Source: JABFRJ01 sp031374735
GTDB lineage: Bacteria; Pseudomonadota; Alphaproteobacteria; Rhizobiales; Hyphomicrobiaceae
Assembly: GCA_031374735.1 (NCBI GenBank)
Contig: JANMGQ010000046.1
Coordinates: 20,334-84,333, forward strand
DNA: 64,000 nt
Direction: 5' to 3'
Both the position numbers and the translations under genes were made by a program. Below, one piece after another: positions 36,885 through 45,473 of the stretch; position 1 is the stretch's first letter, and the number at the start of each line of letters is the position of its first letter. The notes below the pieces were generated by a model. The model was not told where the DNA came from. It was given only the letters and a program-made list of their open reading frames with translations, and ran no database searches.

Positions 36885-37030
36885 CAGGCGGCAACAATCA
36901 GCGGGAAGTCAAAGGTGTCGCCGGGATCGGCGAGCGAAGCTTGGTCCAGTTCCATGAGCTTCTTAGCGATGTCGCGCGCGATCTCGAGGCGCTCGGTGAT
37001 GATCTCGAGGTGGAGCAGGCCGAGGAAACG
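36884..37030 (-). pseudogene. Antitoxin-position ORF remnant carrying a LepA-like segment
   Basis: A 48-codon open stretch with no clear start, bounded upstream by a TAG (37031-37033). It begins RFLGLLHLEIITERLE, the LepA sequence from around GFLGLLHLEIITERLE, and continues as ARDIAKKLMELDQASLADPG ending FPLIVAA. Its TGA overlaps the hicA start (TGATG), the place of an antitoxin gene. At DNA level 36983-37027 matches lepA 38751-38795 at 42 of 45 positions in the same orientation. The real N-terminus of an antitoxin seems to have been replaced or lost. Confidence 0.45.
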
Positions 37031-37040
37031 CTACCTTCGC

Positions 37041-37340
37041 TCAAGTGGTCAAGTCGCCTGGCTTCGGCGCGCGGCGTTTGGCATGGCGAATATGCAATAT
37101 GATGACCGCGTCGTCGTTGATGCGGTAGTAGACAGTGTAGGGGTATCGCCCGATGGCGAGCCGCCTGATGCCATCTTTCTTGCGGTGAACTCTGCCCGCA
37201 CCGGGATGCAGCGAGATCAACTTCACCGTACGCTCGATCCGCATCGCAACGGCTTCGGCGCCTGTTGGGCTCTCACGCCGGATGGTCCGGGAAATGGTCC
37301 ACAGGTCGTCGAGCGCCCGTGCCGTGTATCGGACCCTCAT
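37041..37340 (-). CDS. ParE/RelE-family toxin
   Basis: A 99-residue toxin of the ParE/RelE superfamily: VRYTARALDDLWTISRTIRR at the start, then HPGAGRVHRKKDGIRRLAIG, YPYTVYYRINDDAVIILHIRH and AKRR at the end. ParE members poison gyrase; RelE members cleave mRNA on the ribosome. The RIDDD-like strand with few catalytic basic residues favours ParE. Its ATG overlaps the antitoxin stop by 4 nt (ATGA), so the two are translated together. Confidence 0.88.
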   Translation of the reverse strand: MRVRYTARALDDLWTISRTIRRESPTGAEAVAMRIERTVKLISLHPGAGRVHRKKDGIRRLAIGRYPYTVYYRINDDAVIILHIRHAKRRAPKPGDLTT

Positions 37341-37558
37341 TTGCGATGTGCGGCAAAGAATGCCTCAACGTCCTTCGGATCGGCAAACTCGCCGCGGTCG
37401 GCTGCGGCGATGGCTGCATCGAGCGCCGCATTAAGCTCCGGATCATTGTCAGCGAAATCATCAGCATCCAGCGCGAGCAGCATCTCGGCAATCTCCGTCT
37501 GCCGTTCGTCGGGCCATTGGCGGACGCGTTCTATGGCGGTTTCGAGAAGTTTGGTCAT
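37337..37558 (-). CDS. Antitoxin of the ParE-type pair
   Basis: A 73-residue acidic protein (MTKLLETAIERVRQWPDERQ... EMLLALDADD... DPKDVEAFFAAHRK). The layout is that of small addiction-module antitoxins whose helical C-terminus wraps the toxin; the sequence LLETAIERVRQLPxxxQxEIA recurs in antitoxins paired with ParE in Hyphomicrobiales. The start at 37558 is chosen over 37594 because the family begins at MTKLLE. Such antitoxins usually repress their own promoter. Confidence 0.82.
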   Translation of the reverse strand: MTKLLETAIERVRQWPDERQTEIAEMLLALDADDFADNDPELNAALDAAIAAADRGEFADPKDVEAFFAAHRK

Positions 37559-37611
37559 GGGACATAAGGTACAGGGTGGGATTATTGTGATCAAGATCTA
37601 AGACCTACAGA

Positions 37612-37833
37612 TCAATCTCGAACGAAGCCGGCCGTAACCCAGCCAATCGCCTTGAGGGCAGCATAAATGAACAGTCCAAGTCCGGCGATCGCCAAACCCA
37701 ATAGCCCTGCTTCCCCGGTATTGGGGCGTTGTCGGTCGACAATTTCGATCTCCGGGTCTAGCAGCTCAACAAATTTCTCTTGATGCTCGGGCGGCACGCC
37801 GCGCCGCTTCAATTCAGCTCCCACCGACTTCAA
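37612..37833 (-). CDS. Small membrane protein, function unknown
   Basis: A 73-residue ORF with a polar N-terminus (MKSVGAELKRRGVPPEHQEK) and one transmembrane segment (AGLLGLAIAGLGLFIYAALK). The start would be TTG at 37833; an in-frame stop precedes it by about nine codons, so no ATG is available. It follows another small membrane ORF by 21 bp. Not recognised; may be real or part of a decayed gene. Confidence 0.4.
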   Translation of the reverse strand: MKSVGAELKRRGVPPEHQEKFVELLDPEIEIVDRQRPNTGEAGLLGLAIAGLGLFIYAALKAIGWVTAGFVRD

Positions 37834-37854
37834 ATCATTCTTGTACCGATATGC

Positions 37855-38016
37855 TTACACCCTTCCGTCGGGATCAGTGATGTTCCACGTCGGTGCCCAA
37901 ACCAGCGGCCTTACCCATTCGAAGCCTCCGTAGAGCGCGACGCACAGGCCAACCGCCGCGATCGGGACCGCCAGTGCCAACCCCAATCGATGAAACCCCC
38001 GCCGCAGATTCATCAT
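37855..38016 (-). CDS. 53-residue membrane protein, function unknown
   Basis: MMNLRRGFHRLGLALAVPIA followed by AVGLCVALYGGFEWVRPLVW, giving one or two hydrophobic helices and a short tail ending DPDGRV. GAGG lies 9 nt upstream of the ATG. It ends just before the next small membrane ORF and follows lepA by 8 bp on the same strand. No family recognised. Confidence 0.5.
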   Translation of the reverse strand: MMNLRRGFHRLGLALAVPIAAVGLCVALYGGFEWVRPLVWAPTWNITDPDGRV

Positions 38017-38024
38017 CCGCCCCC

Positions 38025-39827
38025 TCAATTCTCATCCATCTTCAGCGCTGCAATAAACGCCTCCTGGGGGATTTCGACTTTGCCGAACTCGCGCATCTTC
38101 TTCTTGCCGGCCTTCTGTTTGTCGAGCAGCTTGCGTTTGCGGCTGATGTCGCCGCCGTAGCACTTGGCGATCACGTCTTTGCGCAGCGCGCGGATGGTTT
38201 CGCGGGCGATCACCTTGCCGCCGATGGCGGCCTGCACCGGGATCTGGAACATGTGCGGCGGGATCAGTTCTTTCAGTTTTTCGCACATGGAACGGCCGCG
38301 CTGCTCGGCGCGCGTGCGGTGCACGATCATCGACAGCGCGTCGACGGGCTCGCTGTTGACCAGCATCGACAGCTTGACGAGGTCGTTCTCCTCGTAGCCG
38401 ACGATCTTGTAGTCGAACGAGGCGTAGCCGCGCGACACGCTCTTGAGGCGGTCGTAGAAATCGAACACGACTTCGTTGAGCGGCAGTTCATAGACCACCA
38501 TGGCGCGGGTGCCGGCGTAGGTCAGCTGCTTCTGACGGCCGCGGCGATCCTGGCAGAGTTTCAGCACGGCGCCCAGATACTCGTCGGGCACGAGAATTGT
38601 TGCAGAAATCCAGGGCTCTTCGACATGCTTGATCTTGATGACATCCGGCATGTCGGCCGGGTTGTGCATTTCAATCACGGTGCCGTCGTTCATTTGCAGT
38701 TTGTAGATCACCGACGGCGCCGTCGTGATCAGGCTCATGTTGAATTCGCGCTCGAGGCGCTCGGTGATGATCTCAAGATGCAGCAGGCCGAGGAAGCCGC
38801 AGCGGAAACCGAAGCCGAGGGCGGCCGAGCTTTCGGTCTCGTAGGTGAAGCTGGCGTCGTTCAGGCGCAGGCGTGCCACGGCATCGCGCAGGTCTTCGAA
38901 GTCGGCGGCGTCGACCGGGAACAGGCCGCAGAACACGACGGGCTGGACCGGCTTGAAGCCCGGCAACGGCGCTGAAATGCCGCCTTTTTCGTCGGTGATG
39001 GTGTCGCCGACCCGGGTGTCGGCGACCTGCTTGATGGCAGCGGTGAAGAAGCCGACTTCGCCGGGGCCGAGTTCATCCAACATCTGCTGTTTGGGGCGGA
39101 AAATGCCGACGCGGTCGACGCCATAGACGATGTCCTTAGACATCAGCTTGACTCGCTGTCCCTTCTTCAGGACGCCATCTATGATGCGCACAAGCACGAC
39201 CACGCCGAGATAGCTGTCATACCAGCTGTCAATCAGCATGGCCTTCAGGGGCGCACTGCGATCGCCCTTGGGCGGGGGCAGTTTTTTGACGATGGCTTCC
39301 AGCACCAGTTCGACGTTGAGGCCGGTTTTGGCTGATACCCCGACGGCCTCGGAGGCATCGATGCCGATGACGTCCTCGATCTGCTGCTTGACGCGGTCGG
39401 CATCGGCCGATGGCAAGTCGATCTTGTTTAGGACCGGCAGGATTTCGAGATTGCCGTCGATCGCCGTGTAGACGTTGGCGAGCGTCTGCGCCTCGACGCC
39501 CTGTGAGGCGTCCACCACCAGCACAGCGCCCTCGCAGGCGGCGAGCGAGCGGGACACTTCGTAAGCGAAGTCGACGTGACCGGGCGTGTCCATCAGGTTG
39601 AGCTGATAGGTTTTCCCGTCATTCGCCTTATAGTCGAGGCGAACGGTCTGCGCTTTGATCGTGATGCCGCGCTCGCGCTCGATGTCCATCGAGTCGAGGA
39701 TCTGGTCCTGCATATCGCGCTGGGCGACGTTACCGCACAGCTGTATCAATCGATCGGACAAGGTACTCTTGCCGTGATCGATGTGCGCGATGATCGAGAA
39801 ATTGCGGATGAGGGAGATATCGGTCAT
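38025..39827 (-). CDS. lepA: Elongation factor 4 (LepA)
   Basis: A 600-residue ribosome-associated GTPase that promotes back-translocation or recovery of stalled ribosomes, mainly under stress. G1 AHIDHGKST, G3 DTPGHVDF and G4 NKID are intact, and the domain order of EF-G without domain IV, plus the LepA-specific C-terminal domain (RKRKLLDKQKAGKKKMR), is clear. The start at 39827 gives the standard MTDISLIRNFSIIAHIDHGK; the upstream extension to 39881 is not conserved. A 45-bp piece of this gene (38751-38795) recurs at 36983-37027. Confidence 0.97.
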   Translation of the reverse strand: MTDISLIRNFSIIAHIDHGKSTLSDRLIQLCGNVAQRDMQDQILDSMDIERERGITIKAQTVRLDYKANDGKTYQLNLMDTPGHVDFAYEVSRSLAACEGAVLVVDASQGVEAQTLANVYTAIDGNLEILPVLNKIDLPSADADRVKQQIEDVIGIDASEAVGVSAKTGLNVELVLEAIVKKLPPPKGDRSAPLKAMLIDSWYDSYLGVVVLVRIIDGVLKKGQRVKLMSKDIVYGVDRVGIFRPKQQMLDELGPGEVGFFTAAIKQVADTRVGDTITDEKGGISAPLPGFKPVQPVVFCGLFPVDAADFEDLRDAVARLRLNDASFTYETESSAALGFGFRCGFLGLLHLEIITERLEREFNMSLITTAPSVIYKLQMNDGTVIEMHNPADMPDVIKIKHVEEPWISATILVPDEYLGAVLKLCQDRRGRQKQLTYAGTRAMVVYELPLNEVVFDFYDRLKSVSRGYASFDYKIVGYEENDLVKLSMLVNSEPVDALSMIVHRTRAEQRGRSMCEKLKELIPPHMFQIPVQAAIGGKVIARETIRALRKDVIAKCYGGDISRKRKLLDKQKAGKKKMREFGKVEIPQEAFIAALKMDEN

Positions 39828-39903
39828 GGCCGGGGAATAGCACTGAGCACAGGGCTTTAGAAGGCGGCGCGATGGCCGCACGCAGGGATTCTGAAGGGTG
39901 GGT

Positions 39904-40047
39904 CAAGGGCGCAGCCCTTGTCGGGAGAGCGTGAGGGGCTGAAAGCCCCTCACAAGCCGCCGCGAGGCGGCAGGGTCGCAATCGCGGGAGGAAAGGTAAG
40001 GCGAGGGGCGCCGACCCTCGACCCCGCCAAGGGGCGCGGCCCCTTGG
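39904..40047. repeat. Cluster of four GC-rich hairpins (REP-like)
   Basis: Four palindromes lie in 144 bp: caagggc/gcccttg (39904-39920), gtgaggggct/agcccctcac (39931-39953), gccgc/gcggc (39956-39971) and ccaagggg/ccccttgg (40027-40047). The 39828-40115 lepA-bamA gap holds no gene. Such GC-rich palindrome clusters are common between genes in this group and may stabilise transcripts or bind nucleoid proteins. Confidence 0.6.
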
Positions 40048-40076
40048 ATCCCTTGAGTTGGAGCCCAAAATAGCAA

Positions 40077-40098
40077 CGGCCCGCATTGCTGCGGGCCG
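40077..40098 (-). terminator. Terminator after bamA
   Basis: On the minus strand, 8-bp arms cggcccgc/gcgggccg with a 6-nt loop are followed by TTGCTATTTT, just past the bamA stop. It closes the pyrH-to-bamA gene group. Confidence 0.7.
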
Positions 40099-40115
40099 CT
40101 TGTAACTCAGAGATC

Positions 40116-42521
40116 TCAGAACTTGGTCGAGGCGCCGAAGCGTATCAGCTGGGTCTTGTCGTAGTCTTCTTTCTTGAGCGCTTTCGCGATGTCGAGGCGC
40201 AACGGACCGAGCGGTGAGTTCCAGAGCAAGCTCGCGCCGACAGAGGCGCGGATCGACGAGCTATCGGCGAGGCAGACGCCGCCAGTCGAACTGCCATCCG
40301 GTGTCGCCGTGCCGCACTGCGTGTTCAGCTTCTTAGCCTCCGCGCCAGCGCCGAACAATGAGCCTGCATCCGCGAACACAGCGCCGCTGATACCAAGTTC
40401 ATCCGGAACCAGAGGGATCGGGAAGCGCAACTCAGCTGTCGTGGTCCAGTATGTCGACCCGCCAAGTGCGTCACCGCTGCCTGGCGCGTATGTGCCGGCA
40501 ACAGGCTGATAGATAAGATCGCGTGGGCCATAGCCGGACGATGCAAACCCACGAACCGTTTCGCCACCTTTCTGGAATAGGTCGAGCAGCCTAACGTCGC
40601 TGCCGCCGTAACCCAAGATATGGCCGGCCGCAGCACGGGCAACAAATGTCACCTTCTCGGTAACAGGATAGTAGCCTCGCGCTTCGGCGTTCGTGCGCAG
40701 GTACTTCACGTCGCCGCCCAAACCAGCCAAGTCCGCCCCGGCGGTCAGGAAAAAGCCGCGCGTTGGCGTGTTCGGATGGTTGCGAGCATCGTACGTCAGG
40801 CCAATACCACCCGATGAGGTAAAGGTCTTACCGTCCTTAAACTTCGCAGCCTCTTTGATTGCGCGTGATGCAGTATCCTCAACATCTTTGATCACGTCGT
40901 AAGACAACGTGTAGGACGTGTGCATCCAGAAGTTTTCAGCCAGTGGGAAACCAAGGCGGAGGGACCCGCCCGTTTTCATCGTCGCGAACGGCTGTGTTGT
41001 CGACTTGGTCGTACCCTTGTGGAAGATGTCGAAGCCAGCAGCGATGTTCCGATCGAGGAACCGCGGCTCGGTAAAGCTAAGATCGATCTGAATACGTTCT
41101 GCTGAGCCCGCGAGCCGGAGGCGCACAAACTGGCCCTTACCGAGCAAGTTGCGTTCCGTCAGCGACACGTCACCGATAACACCTTCAGCCGTTGAGTAGC
41201 CTGCGCCAAACGAGAGTTCACCGGTCGACTGTTCGATCAGGTCAACATCCAGGACGATGCGGTCCTGCGCGCCGCCTTGGCGTCGCTTGACCTCAACCGT
41301 CTTGAAGAAGCCGAGGTTTTGCAGGCGCTTCTTGGCGCGCTCGACCATCAGCGGGTTGTAAGCATCGCCCTCAGCCAAGCGGAACTCGCGGCGAATGACG
41401 TAATCCTGCGTCCGCTGGTTACCGTTGATGTTGATGCGCTCGATGTAAACCTTGGGACCTTCATCAATCAGGTAGACGATATTGATCGCCTGCCCCGTCG
41501 AGTCGCGAGTCGTCTGGGGACGTACGCGAGCAAAAGCGACGCCCTGCTCCGATACGGCTAGCGTCATCTGCTCCGTCGACTTGTCGAGTGCCGACAGGTC
41601 GAACAGCGCGCCGGCCTTGGTCAGAACATCCGACTGCAAGCGCGGGATGTTCACGCCGGGAAGCTTTGACTCGATGTTCACCGTGCCGAACTTGAACAGC
41701 GGGCCTTCCTCAACAACGAAAGTGATGAAGAAGCCAGAACCGTCACGATCGAGTTCTGCATTGGCCGACACCACGCGAACGTCTGCGTAGCCGTTCTTGA
41801 GATAATACTGACGAAGCAGTTCGCGGTCCAGGGCGAGACGATCCGGGTCGTAGATGTTCGTGCCCTTGAGGAAGTCGAACAGGCCCGACTGCGACGTGGT
41901 AATAATGTCGCGCAGCTGGCCGTCATTGAAGGCGCGGTTGCCCACGAACGAGATGCTCTTGACCTTGGTCGCGCCGCCTTCGTTGATTTCAAAGACGACG
42001 TTGACGCGGCCGTCCGGCATTTCGATCAGCTTCGGCTCGACCTTGGCAGCAAAGCGGCCCTGGCGGCGGTAGATATCAAGAATGCGCTGGACGTCGGCCT
42101 GCACCTTCGAACGGGTATAAACCGAGCGCGACTTCAGCTGTACTTCGCCTTCCAGCGTGGCCTTCTCGACTTCGCTGTTACCCTCGAACGCCACCTGATT
42201 GACGACCGGGTTTTCGCGCACCGTGACGGAGACACCGTTGGCTGTCCGTGTGATGCTGACGTCGGCAAATAATCCGGTCGAGAACAACGAACGGATCGAT
42301 TGGTCGACCTTACCGGCATCATAAGCGTCGCCAACGTTAAACTTCAAATAGTTGCGCACTGTCGCCGCATCGACGCGGCGATTGCCGTTGACGGCAATGT
42401 CGCGGATGACAGCCGACTGCGCATAGGCAGGTGCTGCTGCGATGTGGAGCGCACCGACCGCTGCTGGCGTTCCCAACACCAGCGCTACGGCAAGCCGCTT
42501 GATAACCCCGAAACTACGCAT
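40116..42521 (-). CDS. bamA: BamA outer-membrane assembly factor
   Basis: An 801-residue essential outer-membrane protein that folds and inserts beta-barrel proteins. A signal peptide (to about residue 34, ending AYAQSA) precedes five POTRA domains with VNGNRRVDAATVRNYLKF and the repeated VxGN motif. A 16-strand C-terminal barrel follows, containing the family's RGF-type loop (VRGFASSGYGPRDL) and ending FGASTKF with terminal phenylalanine. In most relatives lpxD, fabZ and lpxA follow bamA; here a terminator and lepA follow instead. Confidence 0.96.
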   Translation of the reverse strand: MRSFGVIKRLAVALVLGTPAAVGALHIAAAPAYAQSAVIRDIAVNGNRRVDAATVRNYLKFNVGDAYDAGKVDQSIRSLFSTGLFADVSITRTANGVSVTVRENPVVNQVAFEGNSEVEKATLEGEVQLKSRSVYTRSKVQADVQRILDIYRRQGRFAAKVEPKLIEMPDGRVNVVFEINEGGATKVKSISFVGNRAFNDGQLRDIITTSQSGLFDFLKGTNIYDPDRLALDRELLRQYYLKNGYADVRVVSANAELDRDGSGFFITFVVEEGPLFKFGTVNIESKLPGVNIPRLQSDVLTKAGALFDLSALDKSTEQMTLAVSEQGVAFARVRPQTTRDSTGQAINIVYLIDEGPKVYIERININGNQRTQDYVIRREFRLAEGDAYNPLMVERAKKRLQNLGFFKTVEVKRRQGGAQDRIVLDVDLIEQSTGELSFGAGYSTAEGVIGDVSLTERNLLGKGQFVRLRLAGSAERIQIDLSFTEPRFLDRNIAAGFDIFHKGTTKSTTQPFATMKTGGSLRLGFPLAENFWMHTSYTLSYDVIKDVEDTASRAIKEAAKFKDGKTFTSSGGIGLTYDARNHPNTPTRGFFLTAGADLAGLGGDVKYLRTNAEARGYYPVTEKVTFVARAAAGHILGYGGSDVRLLDLFQKGGETVRGFASSGYGPRDLIYQPVAGTYAPGSGDALGGSTYWTTTAELRFPIPLVPDELGISGAVFADAGSLFGAGAEAKKLNTQCGTATPDGSSTGGVCLADSSSIRASVGASLLWNSPLGPLRLDIAKALKKEDYDKTQLIRFGASTKF

Positions 42522-43017
42522 GCCCAGCGTCTGCCTTTCGGTTCGCCGATCCCCCGGTACTCGATAACGCCAGACACCGGCGCGTGTGTGGCATCCAACT
42601 GCAGGGCGCTTCTCGTTCTACGCTTCCCGTCCAAGACAACTGTCGTACCGTCTTACGAGGCCACCCCGTGCCATTCGGCATCTGAGCACAGCCACGACGC
42701 CTACGTCACTCGACTTTGGTCACCAGATGCCGAGTCGCAACAGCGAACAAGCTGTTTTGTCCCAACATCCACCCCTGTCTGGTCTCGCTGCACGCAGCAG
42801 AACTTAAACAAGGCAAGATGCGCCCGCCGCGATGTTTACCGATTCAGCAATGGGTGGGGAAGTGGCAAATGTGCTTCACTCGGGCTTATTCGGCAGTGGT
42901 CGCTGCGCGCGGCTGCGGCACTCTGACCGAAGCGGCGCAAAGGGCCGTGGAATGCGGATTTGGCGGCAGTCCTGCGGCGGCCTGAACAAGGGTCATGACT
43001 GTCGTTCAAATGACAAA

Positions 43018-43044
43018 ACGGCGTGCTGCAGTGCAGCACGCCGT
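43018..43044 (-). terminator. Intrinsic terminator after rseP
   Basis: A perfect 13-bp stem (acggcgtgctgca / tgcagcacgccgt) 29 bp past the rseP stop, followed on the minus strand by TTTTG. It separates rseP from bamA, so bamA must have its own promoter in the 42522-43017 gap, which holds no recognisable gene. Confidence 0.8.
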
Positions 43045-43072
43045 TGTCTTCAGGCGCAGCGGTAAATGTCGT

Positions 43073-44218
43073 TCAACTTGGCTTTCCAGAGAGCATTTTG
43101 CTCCAGTTGTAGCCGGTCACATCATTGAACATCGCGTACATAAACAGCAGCAGCAACACCGAAATCCCGAACCTAAAGGCGTATTCCTGCGTACGCTCGC
43201 TCAGAGGTTTGCCGAGGATCTTTTCGAAGGCGTAAAACACGAGATGGCCGCCGTCGAGGACCGGGATCGGCAGTAGATTGGCGAAGCCAAGGTTCACCGA
43301 CATGCCCGCGACCAGCATGACCATGGCAACAAAACCGAACTTGGCGACCTCACCGGAGGTCACGGCGATGCCAACCACGCCGCTGATCTGGTCACCGTGC
43401 ACCTGCAACGTTATGACGCGCCAGAGGTAGGCGAGCGTCTTGACGACGATGTTGACGCTCTGTTTTACGCCATGGATGAACGCGCCGGGCAGGCTGAACT
43501 CGATCTTCTCGATATCCTCCTTGACGGGGCCCTTGAGGCCCAGGCGTCCAGCTTTGACGATGCGCTTGACGATGGTGTCGGTGTTTTCGAGTTTCGGCGT
43601 CGCGGTCAGCGTTTCGAGCTTGCCGCCGCGCTCGACCACAAACGTCAGTGTCTGATCGGGGCTGCGGCTGACCTTCTCGACCAGATCTTCGAACGTGAAG
43701 ACGTCGACGCCGTCGATTGATTTCACACGGTCGCCGGCCTTGAAGCCTGCGCGCTCGCCCATGCCGCCGGCGACCACTTCGCTGATCTTGGCCGGCACGC
43801 GATAGTCGCCGTAGAGCCAGAACACAGGCGTAAACAGCAGAAAAGCCAGCAGGAAGTTGGCGATGGGTCCAGCTGCAACGATGGCGGCCCGCTGGCCGAC
43901 GGGCTTGGCGTGGAACGATCCCGCCCGCTGCTCCGGTGTCATGTGCGCGATGGCGTCGCGGTCGGGCATGCTGGCGCCGTTCTCGTCGTCAGCCCATTTG
44001 ACATAACCGCCAAGAGGAAACGCCGCGATGCGCCAGCGCGTGCCGTTCTTGTCGATGCGGTGCCAGAGTTCCGGGCCAAAACCAACAGAAAACGCGGCGA
44101 CTTTGACGCCAAAATAGCGCCCGACCCAATAGTGGCCGAGCTCATGAATGACGACCAAGATCGACAACACGACCAGGAAGGCAAGCAGCGTCCAGATGAT
44201 CGAGCCGAACAACATCAT
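43073..44218 (-). CDS. rseP: RseP site-2 membrane metalloprotease
   Basis: A 381-residue inner-membrane zinc protease that cleaves anti-sigma factors and leftover signal peptides within the membrane. HELGH (zinc ligands) lies in the first helix near residues 25-29 and the LDGG motif (third ligand Asp) near residue 319 in LLPIPVLDGGHLVF. One PDZ domain (about 120-200, GMGERAGFKAGDRVKSIDG) sits between, which is fewer than the two of E. coli but usual in alphaproteobacteria. It is downstream of dxr in the same direction. Confidence 0.96.
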   Translation of the reverse strand: MMLFGSIIWTLLAFLVVLSILVVIHELGHYWVGRYFGVKVAAFSVGFGPELWHRIDKNGTRWRIAAFPLGGYVKWADDENGASMPDRDAIAHMTPEQRAGSFHAKPVGQRAAIVAAGPIANFLLAFLLFTPVFWLYGDYRVPAKISEVVAGGMGERAGFKAGDRVKSIDGVDVFTFEDLVEKVSRSPDQTLTFVVERGGKLETLTATPKLENTDTIVKRIVKAGRLGLKGPVKEDIEKIEFSLPGAFIHGVKQSVNIVVKTLAYLWRVITLQVHGDQISGVVGIAVTSGEVAKFGFVAMVMLVAGMSVNLGFANLLPIPVLDGGHLVFYAFEKILGKPLSERTQEYAFRFGISVLLLLFMYAMFNDVTGYNWSKMLSGKPS

Positions 44219-44267
44219 GGCATTTCAGCTCCTGGCCGCGCATGCGTGGCCTATGATTCGACGCCCG

Positions 44268-45473
44268 TCATACCAGACGGGCAAGGCACTGTCCCGCGAC
44301 GCGCCGCGCTGCGGCATCGATGGCCATGACGGCGTCGATGCTGGCCGGCTCGCTGAGGTCCCCATCCCGCTCCATATGGTTGAGCGTCTCCTCAACTGCC
44401 AGGGCAATATGAGGGAATTTATGGTGAGCGGATAAAAACCCTTCGACGGCCACTTCGTTGGCAGCATTCATAGCCGCAGTTGCGCCGCCGCCGCGGCGCA
44501 GGGCTGCCCAGGCGACCCGCAATGCTGGAAATCGAACCTCATCCGGCGCCTCGAACGTCAGCGTCGCAAGCTTGGCAAGATCCAGTGGTGGCGTCGGCGA
44601 GGGCATGCGGCGAGGCCAAGCCAGCGCGAGTGCAATCGGCGACCGCATATCCGGATTGGCAAGTTGCGCCACCACCGAGCCATCGATGTACTCGACCAAG
44701 GCATGCACAATCGATTGGGGATGCACCACGACGCCCAGCTGATCAGCCGGCATCGCGAACAGGTGGTGCGCTTCGATCAGCTCCAGCCCCTTGTTCATCA
44801 TCGAGGCGCTATCGATGGTGATCTTGCGGCCCATGGACCAATTCGGGTGCTTCAGCGCCTTTTCAAGCGTCGCGTCGGCGATCTGTTCGCCGGTCCAGGT
44901 GCGGAACGGCCCGCCAGAGGCCGTGATCACGATGCGCGAGACGCCAGTGCGGTCATGTCCGGCAAGTGCCTGGAAGACGCCAGCATGTTCGCTGTCGACC
45001 GGCAGCAACGTCGCGCCGTGGCGCTTGACCGCAGCCATGAAGAGATAGCCCGCCGACACGAGACACTCCTTGTTGGCGAGCGCGATGCGTGTGCCTTGCT
45101 CGACGGCGGCGAGCATCGGGGCGAGGCCGGCAGCACCGACGATGGCACCGAGGACACAGTCTGCCGGCCGACGCGCGGCGTCGATCACAGCATCAGGACC
45201 GGCCGCGGCTTCGATTCCGGATCCGGCGAGCGCGGTTTTCAAGGCGCCGTACTGAGCGGCGTCCGCAACAACGGCGAGCTTCGCCCTGTGGGCCCTTGCA
45301 AGCTTGGCCAGCGCGTCAGCATTTGAGTGCGCCGTCAGCGCGACAATCTCAAAGCGACCTGGGTAACGGCCGACCAGATCGAGAGTCGAGGTACCGATCG
45401 AGCCGGTGGCGCCGAGAACGGACAGTCGCTGGGGCGCAGCGTGCGTATCGTCAATCCAAGCAGAACTTACCAT
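44268..45473 (-). CDS. dxr: 1-deoxy-D-xylulose 5-phosphate reductoisomerase
   Basis: A 401-residue enzyme of the MEP pathway: it converts DXP to 2-C-methyl-D-erythritol 4-phosphate with NADPH, the first committed step to isopentenyl diphosphate. The NADPH fold LGATGSIGTSTLDL is at the start. The metal- and substrate-binding segments ANKECLVSAG, PVDSEHAGVFQAL and MGRKITIDSASMMNKGLE are intact. The gene overlaps the cdsA stop by 7 nt, and feeds uppS next door by supplying isoprenoid precursors. Confidence 0.97.
   Translation of the reverse strand: MVSSAWIDDTHAAPQRLSVLGATGSIGTSTLDLVGRYPGRFEIVALTAHSNADALAKLARAHRAKLAVVADAAQYGALKTALAGSGIEAAAGPDAVIDAARRPADCVLGAIVGAAGLAPMLAAVEQGTRIALANKECLVSAGYLFMAAVKRHGATLLPVDSEHAGVFQALAGHDRTGVSRIVITASGGPFRTWTGEQIADATLEKALKHPNWSMGRKITIDSASMMNKGLELIEAHHLFAMPADQLGVVVHPQSIVHALVEYIDGSVVAQLANPDMRSPIALALAWPRRMPSPTPPLDLAKLATLTFEAPDEVRFPALRVAWAALRRGGGATAAMNAANEVAVEGFLSAHHKFPHIALAVEETLNHMERDGDLSEPASIDAVMAIDAAARRVAGQCLARLV

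Noticed and set aside
42522..43072. Search for a gene between bamA and rseP
   Set aside because: Only antisense or unsupported frames are present; the stretch holds a terminator and probably the bamA promoter.
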